DNA of 7,724 nucleotides, from NCBI GenBank assembly GCA_003132865.1, contig PKYZ01000272.1:1-7724 (forward strand), in the 5' to 3' direction. A program made the position numbers and the translations under genes. This DNA comes from Bryobacterales bacterium. GTDB lineage: Bacteria; Acidobacteriota; Terriglobia; Bryobacterales; Bryobacteraceae. Below the pieces are notes generated by a model. It searched no databases, was not told the DNA's origin, and worked only from the letters and a program-made list of their open reading frames with translations. Of the stretch, positions 1 to 5,924 are shown in pieces (position 1 is the stretch's first letter; each line of letters begins with the position of its first letter).

Positions 1-950
1 GCGGACGCAGCGGCGAGCACGAGATTTCCATCCGTTCGGCGAAATCCATCATGGCGGGCTTGGATCGCACCCGCTACGACGTGGTCGACTACTTCATCGA
101 TCAGGCGGGCAAGTGGTCGCCCGAGCCGATCCTGCCGGAGCCGGGCGCGCATCCGGAAATAGACGTGGTGTTCCCTGTTTTACACGGCACGTTCGGCGAA
201 GACGGCACGGTGCAAGGCCTGCTGGAACTGGCGGATTTGCCATACGTGGGCGCCGCGGTGCTGGCCTCTTCCGTCTCCATGGATAAGGAGATGACGAAGC
301 GCATTTCGATCGAGCGGGGCCTGCCGGTGGTGGAATATGTCGCGCTGGCGCGGCATGAGTTGAACCCCGAGGCGGTCTCGAAGCGCTTTCCGTTTCCGGT
401 TTTCGTGAAGCCGGCCAACCTGGGCTCCTCGGTGGGGATTTCGAAAGTTCACAGTTGGGCCGAACTGGAGCCGGCCATGCGGCTGGCCGCCGAGTTCGAC
501 CGCAAGATCATCGTGGAGCGGGCAATCGTTGGGCGCGAGCTGGAATGCGCGGTGCTGGGCAACGACGATCCGGTGGCTTCCCTGCCCTGCGAAATCCTGC
601 CTTCCAAGGAATTCTACGACTACGAGGACAAATACCTGCTCGACCGGGCGCAGTTTCGGCTGCCCGCCGAGCTCAGCGCGGTCGAGACCGCCGAACTGCG
701 GCGGCTGGCCGTGGAATGCTATCGCGCGGTGGGATGCGAAGGCATGGCGCGCGTCGATTTCCTGCTGGAGTCCGCCACCGGCAAGCTCTACCTGAACGAG
801 ATCAATACCATCCCCGGCTTCACCACGATCAGCATGTACCCCAAGATGTGGGAGCAGAGCGGACTCAAGTTTTCCGCGCTGCTGGATCGGCTGATCGAGC
901 TGGCGCTGGAGCGGCACGCGGCCAGGAAGGCGACGCGGTTTACGCGGTAA
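1..950 (+). CDS. ddl: D-alanine--D-alanine ligase, 5' end cut by window
   Basis: Cytoplasmic ATP-grasp enzyme that joins two D-alanines to make the dipeptide used for peptidoglycan precursors. The frame is open from base 3 (GRSGEHEISIRSA), which is the start of the family's N-terminal signature, so only roughly 10-30 residues should be missing; the ATG at 51 is internal. Counting from that ATG, visible landmarks are HGTFGEDGTVQG (45-56), the ATP-grasp segment VKPANLGSSVGISK (119-132), the omega-loop FYDYEDKYL (188-196), ARVDFLLE (233-240) and the metal/ATP-binding LNEINTIPGF (248-257). The omega-loop keeps the Tyr of the DdlB-type KY motif, which favours D-Ala-D-Ala over D-Ala-D-Lac specificity; this is knowledge of the family, not tested here. 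It ends in TAA at 948-950, just before a hairpin. Nothing looks broken apart from the window edge. Confidence 0.95.
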   Translation, partial: GRSGEHEISIRSAKSIMAGLDRTRYDVVDYFIDQAGKWSPEPILPEPGAHPEIDVVFPVLHGTFGEDGTVQGLLELADLPYVGAAVLASSVSMDKEMTKRISIERGLPVVEYVALARHELNPEAVSKRFPFPVFVKPANLGSSVGISKVHSWAELEPAMRLAAEFDRKIIVERAIVGRELECAVLGNDDPVASLPCEILPSKEFYDYEDKYLLDRAQFRLPAELSAVETAELRRLAVECYRAVGCEGMARVDFLLESATGKLYLNEINTIPGFTTISMYPKMWEQSGLKFSALLDRLIELALERHAARKATRFTR

Positions 951-954
951 GCAA

Positions 955-974
955 GGCAGGCGAAAGCGCCTGCC
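955..974 (+). terminator. Perfect 8-bp hairpin just after ddl
   Basis: GGCAGGCG (955-962) and CGCCTGCC (967-974) pair perfectly around an AAAG loop, five bases after the ddl stop codon. Position and stability suit a transcription terminator, but no T-run follows (CCGAAATG), so it is not a canonical rho-independent terminator. It could instead be a dispersed palindrome: the word CGCCTGCCCCG (967-977) recurs inside the palindrome-rich block at 6322-6332. Confidence 0.5.
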
Positions 975-1007
975 CCGAAATGTCCCGAAATACCCCGTGA
1001 TGGTCTC

Positions 1008-1036
1008 TTGCCACGCGGAATCCAACGGATCATAAT
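1008..1036 (+). promoter_or_regulatory. Sigma70-type promoter of the repeat-protein gene
   Basis: TTGCCA at 1008-1013 matches the -35 consensus TTGACA at 5 of 6 positions. After a 17-base spacer, CATAAT at 1031-1036 matches TATAAT at 5 of 6. The predicted transcript start is near 1043, leaving a leader of about 30 bases before the ATG at 1074. This also argues against the upstream in-frame TTG at 1008 being the gene start, because it lies in the -35 box. Confidence 0.7.
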
Positions 1037-1061
1037 ATTGAGGCGACCGTGTACCATTACA

Positions 1062-1069
1062 GGGGGGAG
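1062..1069 (+). promoter_or_regulatory. Strong Shine-Dalgarno sequence that fixes the start at 1074
   Basis: GGGGGGAG ends four bases before the ATG at 1074. It is the clearest ribosome-binding site in the window and decides between the ATG at 1074 and the in-frame TTG at 1008. The ATG choice also puts a signal peptide at the very N-terminus. Confidence 0.8.
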
Positions 1070-1073
1070 TGAC

Positions 1074-3194
1074 ATGAGACGTATTGGCGATTCCATTTGC
1101 GCAGTGCTGCTGGTTGTGTGCGAGATGTTGGTGGTCCGCGCTCAGCCGGCCACGAAAACCACCACGGCGGTGCCGCGGCTGGTGAAATTCAGCGGCGCCT
1201 TGACCGACGGCGGCGGCAAACCGCTGACCGGGGTGGTGGGTGTGACGTTCTCTCTGTACCAAGAGCAGGAAGGCGGAGCCCCGATTTGGATGGAAACCCA
1301 GAACGTGCAGGCCGGCGGCAACGGTCAGTACACGATTTTGCTGGGTTCCACCAAGAACGACGGCATACCGGCGGAAGCCTTTGCCTCAGGGCAGCGATGG
1401 TTGGGCGTCCAGGCGCAAGGGCACGCGGAGCGTCCCCGCGTGCTGATGACCAGCGTGCCTTATTCCCTCAAAGCGGTGGACGCGGAGACGCTGGGGGGGC
1501 TGCCGGCATCGGCGTTCGCCTTGGCGGGAACGGCGAATCATGGCACGGCTACGGGAGAGGTTACGGAATCGGCTGCCGGATCGGTGAAGCCGGCTCAGCA
1601 GCCAGCGGGCGCCACGCCCGGCCTGACCGGCACTGGCACCACCAATTACATTCCACTATGGACCAGCACGACGGCTCTCGGGAATTCGAAGCTGTACCAG
1701 GCGGCTAGCGGGAACGTGGGCCTGGGGACTACGGCGCCGACCGCCAGGCTGGAGGCTATTACCCCGAGCGCCACGGGCACCGGCGTTTTAGGCGACGCCT
1801 CTTCGGCCACCGGCAACAGCTTCGGCGTGACGGGCAAGACCGCAAGCTCCACTGGAACCGGCGTGCTAGGCCAAGCCACGGCGGCCAGCGGCGCGAATTA
1901 CGGCGTCTATGGCTCGACGGCGAGCCCGGCGGGAACCGCGGTGTCCGGCGTCAACAGCGCGACCACCGGCAACGCCCTTGGCGTGTCCGGCACGTCGGCA
2001 AGTTCTACCGGATACGGCGTGCTAGGCTCGGCCACGGCGTCGACGGGCGTCAACGCCGGCGTTTTCGGCACGGCCGCAAGCACTACCGGAGTCGGCGTGC
2101 TAGGCTCGGCCACTTCGGCCAACGGCGCAAATTTCGGCGTGTATGGCATCACCGCGAGCCCCTCGGGAATTGCGGTGGACGGCAACGCCACCAGTGGGAT
2201 AGGCGTGGCGGGCACCAGCCTGGGTCCGACAGGATACGGGGTGTACGGCGCCAACGCCGCGACTACCGGCAACGCCATTGGCACATATGGTATCAGTGCG
2301 AGCCCCACCGGATCCGGAGTGTACGGCAACAACACCGCGGCTACCGGCAACGCCTTTGGCGTAAACGGCGTCACTGGCAGCACCGGAGGAGTTGGCGTAC
2401 GCGGCTTAGCGTCGGCCACCAGCGGAACCACTTATGGCGTGTACGGCGCCTCCGAGAGCCCCACGGGAATCGCGGTGAACGGCGTCGCCAGCAGCGGGAC
2501 GGGCGTGGCGGGCCAAACCACGAGTAGCACGGCATACGGGGTGTACGGCGCCAACCTCGCGACTACGGGCCAAGCCTTTGGCGTATATGGCACCACCGCC
2601 AGCACCGCAGGAATTGGGGCGCTGGGCACAGCCACGGCGGCCAGCGGGTCCACTTATGGCGTGTACGGCAGCGCAGCGAGCCCAACCGGCATTGGCGTCG
2701 ACGCGGTCTCCACGGGGGGCGGCACGGCTCTGGTCGCCACCGCTCAAAACGGCGGCAACGCCGGACAGTTCAACGGGAATGTGAAGGTCACCGGCAACCT
2801 GACAGTCACGGGTACGGTTTCCAAGGGCGGCGGCTCGTTCCGCATCGATCATCCGCTCGACCCGGAACATAAGTATCTCTACCACTCCTTCGTCGAATCG
2901 CCCGACATGATGAACATCTACAACGGAGTGGCGACGCTCTCCCGGCGCGGGGATGCCGTGGTCCAGCTTCCGGACTGGTTCGATGCGCTGAACCGCGACT
3001 TTCGCTATCAGCTTACCTGCATCGGCGGCTTTGCGCCGGTGTACGTCGCGAGCGAAGTTTCGGGCAACCAATTCAAAATCGGCGGCGGCCGGCCGGGCAT
3101 GAAGATATCCTGGCAGGTGACCGGCATTCGTAAGGATGCCTTTGCCAATGAGCACCGCATTCCCGTGGAAGAGAACAAGCCGTCCGTCGAGTGA
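1074..3194 (+). CDS. Secreted Gly/Ala/Ser/Thr-rich repeat protein, probable surface fibre
   Basis: A 706-residue exported protein of unknown function. Residues 1-23 are a signal peptide (basic MRR, hydrophobic AVLLVVC then MLVV, likely cleavage after VRA). Residues about 34-150 form a beta-rich domain (VPRLVKFSGALTDGGGKPL, ending VPYSLKAVDAETLGG) that I recognise as common in acidobacterial secreted proteins and without known activity. Residues 181-236 resemble tail-fibre linkers (GTTNYIPLWTSTTALGNSKL, then NVGLGTTAPTARLEA). Residues 237-540 are twelve 22- or 26-residue repeats, and a short variant unit follows. Residues 568-582 (NVKVTGNLTVTG...) lead to a conserved C-terminal domain with HPLDPEHKYLYHSFVESP (593-610) and SWQVTGIRKDAFANEHRIP (679-697). 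The repeats suggest a beta-solenoid or trimeric fibre outside the cell; that is inference. There is no sortase signal or autotransporter barrel, so anchoring is unclear. It has its own promoter and ribosome-binding site. Function unknown, reading frame certain. Confidence 0.92.
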   Translation: MRRIGDSICAVLLVVCEMLVVRAQPATKTTTAVPRLVKFSGALTDGGGKPLTGVVGVTFSLYQEQEGGAPIWMETQNVQAGGNGQYTILLGSTKNDGIPAEAFASGQRWLGVQAQGHAERPRVLMTSVPYSLKAVDAETLGGLPASAFALAGTANHGTATGEVTESAAGSVKPAQQPAGATPGLTGTGTTNYIPLWTSTTALGNSKLYQAASGNVGLGTTAPTARLEAITPSATGTGVLGDASSATGNSFGVTGKTASSTGTGVLGQATAASGANYGVYGSTASPAGTAVSGVNSATTGNALGVSGTSASSTGYGVLGSATASTGVNAGVFGTAASTTGVGVLGSATSANGANFGVYGITASPSGIAVDGNATSGIGVAGTSLGPTGYGVYGANAATTGNAIGTYGISASPTGSGVYGNNTAATGNAFGVNGVTGSTGGVGVRGLASATSGTTYGVYGASESPTGIAVNGVASSGTGVAGQTTSSTAYGVYGANLATTGQAFGVYGTTASTAGIGALGTATAASGSTYGVYGSAASPTGIGVDAVSTGGGTALVATAQNGGNAGQFNGNVKVTGNLTVTGTVSKGGGSFRIDHPLDPEHKYLYHSFVESPDMMNIYNGVATLSRRGDAVVQLPDWFDALNRDFRYQLTCIGGFAPVYVASEVSGNQFKIGGGRPGMKISWQVTGIRKDAFANEHRIPVEENKPSVE
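1782..2693 (+). repeat. Twelve coding repeats of 78 or 66 bp, with 300-bp higher-order period
   Basis: The tract encodes twelve units that fit xGVxGxxxxxTGxx twice, so each 26-residue unit is two 13-residue halves. Units begin at 1782, 1860, 1938, 2016, 2094, 2172, 2238, 2316, 2394, 2472, 2538 and 2616. Those at 2172 and 2472 are 22 residues (66 bp), each four residues short. Bases 2094-2393 and 2394-2693 form two 300-bp blocks with the same order of long, short, long, long. DNA is nearly identical at places 300 bp apart, for example an exact 22-base match of 2234-2255 with 2534-2555. The first block (1782-2093) is 312 bp because its unit starting with AVSG was not shortened. Confidence 0.9.
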
Positions 3195-3207
3195 GGACGG
3201 TGCCCGG

Positions 3208-4200
3208 TCACGGCTTCCGTTTCACGGCGGGCAGCCCCACGCGTGCCACTATGTCCGCGAAGCCCGCCTCCCCGTGCAGGCCGGCAAAACTCCGATCGAC
3301 GGCCAGGGCCACCAACTGCATTTCGTGCTTGTCCAGCGCCGCATGCAGGTATGCCAACGCTTCCGCCTTCCGCCCCAGCAACGTAGAGGTTTGGGCCACG
3401 GAATAGGCCGGCAGACGGTCTTCGGAACAGAGCGCCTTTTGCGCCTCGAACGTGGCTTCGAGCAGGCCGCGGGCGCCGCCATCCGCCCATCCCTTCTCGG
3501 CCGCCGCCTCCGCCGCCAGGCCGTCCACATCGTGGGCCAACTGGGCCCGCAGTTTGGCTTGGGTCAGGTACTCGGGGTACGCGCCGCGGACCAGGTAAAT
3601 CTGCGCCAGGTAGGAGTGCGGCGATTGGAACGACGGATCGTCCGCGGCCACCAATGTGAGCAGCGCGATGGCTTCGGCGCGCCAGCCCGCGCCGTAGAGA
3701 ATGAATCCTCTGTCGGCCAGGATGGAGACGGAGTTCGGATCGAGTTGGCGGGCGCGGGCGATCTTCGCGAGGGCTCCCTCAAACCGCCCGAAGGCCAGCA
3801 ACGCGTTCGCATACCAATGGTAAGCGGTGGCGTATTTCGGATCGAGCTCGATAGCCCGCTGGAATTCACGCTCGGCGGAGGCGAAGTCCCACGCTCCGCA
3901 AAACGACGCGAATGCCAGCGAGTTGTGCGCATCCGCCAAGCCGCCATCCAGCTCCACGGCCCGGCGGGCCGCCGCCAGAGACCGGCTGAATGCCTGGTTG
4001 GAGGGCATTAAGGAGAACTCGCGCAGCAGGTTGTACGTGTCGGCCAAGCCCGCGTACACCTTGGCGTAACCGGGATCGTGCACGATGGCCTGGGTGAACA
4101 GGTCCACGGCTTTGTTCAGATCGTCCGGGGTTCGCTTGTTCCAGTAATAGCGGCCCTTGAGATACAAGTCTTCGGCTTCCGGATTGGTTAATCTACTTCC
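3208..4200 (-). pseudogene. TPR-domain remnant of a CadC-like regulator or Ser/Thr kinase
   Basis: About 330 codons of TPR protein survive, read leftward from about 4200 to a TGA at 3210-3208. It opens with RLTNPEAEDLYLKGRYYWNK, the point where acidobacterial winged-helix (CadC-type) regulators and Ser/Thr kinases pass from their N-terminal module into TPR repeats. Six or more helix-turn-helix repeats follow, for example AIVHDPGYAKVYAGLADTY, EREFQRAIELDPKYATAY and ARQLDPNSVSILADRGF, ending AGFADIVARVGLPAVKRKP. The DNA-binding or kinase part is absent: upstream of 4200 the frame stays open to 4332 but encodes unrelated residues that overlap a PIN remnant in another frame. No plausible start codon or ribosome-binding site lies at the head of the TPR part. 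I infer a 5' deletion with its breakpoint near 4195-4205. The TPR frame itself shows no stops, so the loss may be recent. A TPR-only functional protein is possible but less likely. Confidence 0.8.
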
Positions 4201-4432
4201 CTCAGTATACGCAGGGCGTGCCCATGGCCACACGCGGACGGATGGGCGACGCTTACCAAATGGTGTTTGGGTAATGTCTGGCGATGAGTTCATCCTTAGC
4301 GACCAGGCCAGCCCGTCCGTTGGCCTTGGCATGGGAAACGATCAGCCTATCAAATGGGTCTCTCGTCCATGTCTCCCCAATGGCGATTTCCGCGATGATA
4401 GGGAACGGGTTGGAGTCAGGATCGTACCGTTG

Positions 4433-4452
4433 ATCTCATACAATCTCATACA
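4433..4452. repeat. Perfect 10-bp tandem duplication inside the PIN remnant
   Basis: ATCTCATACA occurs twice in immediate succession on the + strand (4433-4442, 4443-4452). On the coding strand this doubles TGTATGAGAT within the codons for LYEI and creates the in-frame TGA at 4438-4436. A slippage-type duplication is the simplest explanation. Confidence 0.9.
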
Positions 4453-4525
4453 GATATTCAAGCTCCAAGACTACCATCGGAGAAAAGCGGACTGCCGCCT
4501 TCTCGAATGCCAACTGGGTATCTAA

Positions 4526-4543
4526 GTAGCAGATGTAGTAGAT
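4526..4543. repeat. Imperfect 9-bp tandem repeat at the toxin N-terminus
   Basis: On the coding (-) strand ATCTACTAC is followed directly by ATCTGCTAC, giving IYY-ICY before the PIN motif LDT. PIN toxins normally show only one such beta-strand of the type IYYLDT, so one copy looks like an inserted duplicate with a later base change. Confidence 0.6.
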
Positions 4544-4712
4544 CAAAGCCCGGACCAGTCGTTTTCCCACTCACGCTGCATTTCGGCGAGAAGCTCGCGA
4601 CCGGCTCTTTGGTGCTCTTCTTCCGAGAAGGCTGGGTTAAAGATATGAATAGGCGTCAATCTGTCTAGCTTTGATCCTTGGGCTTCCGGAACTCTGAGAT
4701 AGGCACCTTCAT
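4543..4712 (-). pseudogene. Decayed antitoxin gene upstream of the PIN toxin
   Basis: The remnant starts at ATG 4712-4710 with MKVPISEFRK, a start typical of small antitoxins paired with PIN toxins. This frame runs into a TAG at 4667-4665. The rest of the gene is in a different frame from 4671: KLDRLTPIHIFNPAFSEEEH, then QRAGRELLAEMQREWENDWS and GL, ending TGA at 4545-4543. The span of 170 bases is not a multiple of three, so the halves cannot be one frame. A length of about 56 codons against roughly 80-90 usual points to an internal loss of about 30 codons after FRK, which would remove the core of the DNA-binding N-terminal domain while leaving the acidic toxin-binding tail. Intact, it would neutralise the toxin and repress its own operon. 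Antitoxin family (Phd- or VapB-like) is not certain. Confidence 0.72.
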
Positions 4713-4742
4713 GGCGATTTTGTGCGATAAGAATGTGCTTAA

Positions 4743-4748
4743 TGTCAA
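4743..4748 (-). promoter_or_regulatory. Isolated consensus -35 box upstream of the antitoxin remnant
   Basis: TTGACA reads leftward from 4748 to 4743, 30 bases before the antitoxin ATG. No good -10 hexamer lies 16-18 bases further on; the best candidate, CAAAAT, is 20 bases away. It may be the relic of the toxin-antitoxin promoter. Confidence 0.25.
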
Positions 4749-4789
4749 TTCATGCCGTACGCGAAGAAGAATCTGGGCGTCATTCGGGC

Positions 4790-5737
4790 CTACCGCTCCC
4801 CCGGCTTCCCCGTATAATGCACGGCGTGGTGGACCGCTTCGTGATCGTCCTGCGCCTCCAGGTGGGTGATCACCTCGACCGGCTGCCCCAGCGTCTCCGC
4901 CAGCCGCTCCTCCAGCAGCGTGGCCAGACGGTGCGCCTGGGCCACCGTCTGCGAGCCGGCGAACAGCAGGTGCACTTCCACCAGCAACCTGTGCCCGGTG
5001 CTGCGGAACCGCACGCCGTGATACTGAATGCCCAACTCTCCGCACAGCGTGTCCAGTTTCTGCCGCAGCAGATTGCCAGTCTTCGGGTCGGCCGTGTCCA
5101 GCAGTCCGGTGACCGACCGCCAGATCAGGTGGCCGCCCGACCACAGAATGTTCAGCGCCACCGCGAGCGCGCAGATCGCGTCCCAAGGCTTCCACCCGGT
5201 CCACATCACCAGGGCCAGCCCGACAACCACCCCGGCGCTGGTCCAACTGTCTGTCAGGACATGCTTCCCGTCTGCCTCCAGTATCAGCGACTGAGTCCGC
5301 TTCCCGGTCCGCACCAGGTACCACCCCAGCCCGGCGTTCAACACCGACGTAAGTAGGGTAAACAGCGTACCCGCGCCGACGTTAGTCAGTTCCAACCCAG
5401 TCAGCCAGTTCCGGATCGTCACGCCGATGATGAACAAGGCCGCCAGCACAATCATGGCGCCCTCGAAACCAGCGGAAAAGAAGGTGATCCTTTCGAAGCC
5501 GTATAAATACCGCTGGTTGGCCGGCTTCAAGCTCAGCCACAGGCTGAACCAGGCGAATACTACCGCAACCAGGTGGACCACCGACTCCGAAGCGTCCGAC
5601 AGAATCGCCGTCGATCCGGTAATCAGGTAGGCAGCGGTCTTGCCGCCCAACATCAGGAAGCCAAACGCCAGCGAGAGGCGCATCGCGAACCGCATGTCGT
5701 GCGCCGTCTTCGGGTCCAGGCCGCCGCCTTGAGACAT
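4790..5737 (-). CDS. Cation diffusion facilitator (CDF) family metal exporter
   Basis: A 315-residue inner-membrane transporter, the usual CDF length, expected to export divalent metal in exchange for protons. About six membrane segments are visible: 19-39, 43-68, 88-108, 121-141, 165-181 and 186-207. They are followed by a cytoplasmic domain (about 215-315). The TM5 metal motif HVLTD (H159xxxD163) is present. In TM2 the aligned pair is E51xxxH55 (SDASESVVH) instead of DxxxD (FieF/YiiP) or HxxxD (ZitB), so substrate cannot be assigned from motifs. The C-terminal tail is His-rich (H292, H299, H303, H304, H307). ATG 5737-5735 is the first possible ATG, since an in-frame TAG lies 15 bases upstream. 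GGAG directly abuts it, too close for a normal Shine-Dalgarno. The gene is probably transcribed alone; the neighbour downstream is the antitoxin remnant on the same strand. Confidence 0.95.
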   Translation of the reverse strand: MSQGGGLDPKTAHDMRFAMRLSLAFGFLMLGGKTAAYLITGSTAILSDASESVVHLVAVVFAWFSLWLSLKPANQRYLYGFERITFFSAGFEGAMIVLAALFIIGVTIRNWLTGLELTNVGAGTLFTLLTSVLNAGLGWYLVRTGKRTQSLILEADGKHVLTDSWTSAGVVVGLALVMWTGWKPWDAICALAVALNILWSGGHLIWRSVTGLLDTADPKTGNLLRQKLDTLCGELGIQYHGVRFRSTGHRLLVEVHLLFAGSQTVAQAHRLATLLEERLAETLGQPVEVITHLEAQDDHEAVHHAVHYTGKPGER

Positions 5738-5746
5738 CTCCGTCCG

Positions 5747-5755
5747 ATTCTAGCA
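5747..5755 (-). promoter_or_regulatory. Candidate extended -10 promoter of the CDF gene
   Basis: Reading leftward from 5755, TGCTAGAAT combines the TGn extension with TAGAAT, 5 of 6 matches to TATAAT. No recognisable -35 hexamer lies 15-18 bases upstream. The implied start site is within a few bases of the ATG at 5737, which would give a nearly leaderless message and fits the absence of a properly spaced Shine-Dalgarno. Confidence 0.35.
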
Positions 5756-5771
5756 GCCTGCGTGGGTTCGA

Positions 5772-5801
5772 CAGACCCCTGGTCTGCGCGGCTCCCGCGC
5801 A
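5772..5801. repeat. Two adjoining hairpins upstream of the CDF gene
   Basis: CAGACC (5772-5777) pairs with GGTCTG (5781-5786) around CCT, and TGCGCGG (5785-5791) pairs with CCGCGCA (5795-5801) around CTC. The stems share two bases, so they are mutually exclusive at the join. Role unknown: they lie about 35-65 bases upstream of the CDF start, upstream of its candidate promoter. Confidence 0.5.
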
Positions 5802-5879
5802 CTTGTACCGCCGCAACCCGATGAAACCTAAATCAGTCACGCAGTTTCAGTCTTCCTAATTGACTGAAAAGAATCGCTA

Positions 5880-5918
5880 AGCACGGTCGATCTCTCCGAT
5901 TTTCGGAAATCCCGTGCT
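5880..5918. other. Bulged long hairpin in the intergenic region
   Basis: An outer stem AGCACGG/CCGTGCT (5880-5886, 5912-5918) is stacked on GAT/ATC (5889-5891, 5909-5911) and an inner stem CCGA/TCGG (5896-5899, 5903-5906) with a TTT loop. It could be an operator, a structured RNA or a chance fold. It ends directly before the small ORF at 5925. Confidence 0.4.
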
Positions 5919-5924
5919 ACTCTT

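Larger units (their letters stand above)
4253..4546 (-). pseudogene. Decayed PIN-domain (VapC-like) toxin
   Basis: PIN toxins are Mg-dependent RNases paired with an antitoxin. Reading leftward from a TTG at 4546-4544, one frame gives IYYICYLDTQLAFEKAAV, then SPMVVLELEYLYEI, an in-frame TGA at 4438-4436, and on to NPFPIIAEIAIGETW, TRDPFDRLIVSHAKANGRAG and LVAKDELIARHYPNTIW, ending TAA at 4255-4253. The four acidic positions of the family (D of YLDT, E of LELEY, D of TRDPFD, D of AKDE) are still recognisable. The remnant has 97 codons including the stop, against about 125-135 usual for this type. The gaps appear to lie between YLDT and QLAFEK and after LYEI. A perfect 10-bp tandem duplication at 4433-4452 sits exactly at the broken spot. 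The TTG overlaps the antitoxin stop, the usual operon arrangement. GC is lower than in neighbouring genes, consistent with transfer. Confidence 0.8.

Noticed and set aside
1008..1073. TTG at 1008 as start of the repeat protein
   Set aside because: It is part of the -35 box, gives a non-signal-like N-terminus and has no ribosome-binding site; the ATG at 1074 has one.
180..1262. 360-codon minus-strand frame across ddl and the repeat-protein start
   Set aside because: It is antisense to a clear ligase, runs through the intergenic hairpin and promoter, and shows no recognisable domain.
1907..2653. Long Pro/Val/Thr-rich open frames on the minus strand across the repeat tract
   Set aside because: They are the antisense of the repetitive Gly-Val codons and are open only because the repeat lacks stop-forming triplets in that frame. 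The plus frame has the promoter, ribosome-binding site, signal peptide and conserved end domains.
3136..4011. 291-codon plus-strand frame across the TPR remnant
   Set aside because: It starts inside the repeat-protein gene in another frame and is antisense to well-formed TPR repeats.
4200..4332. ATG at 4332 as a genuine start of the TPR protein
   Set aside because: The first 44 codons are an out-of-frame reading through the PIN toxin remnant and have no TPR or regulator character.
4665..5324. 219-codon minus-strand frame overlapping the CDF gene and the antitoxin head
   Set aside because: Most of it is an out-of-frame reading of the transporter. Only its last residues coincide with the true antitoxin start at 4712.
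5755..5790. tRNA-like GGTTCGA near 5765
   Set aside because: The flanking bases do not form a T-stem, and no acceptor, D or anticodon arm can be built around it on either strand.
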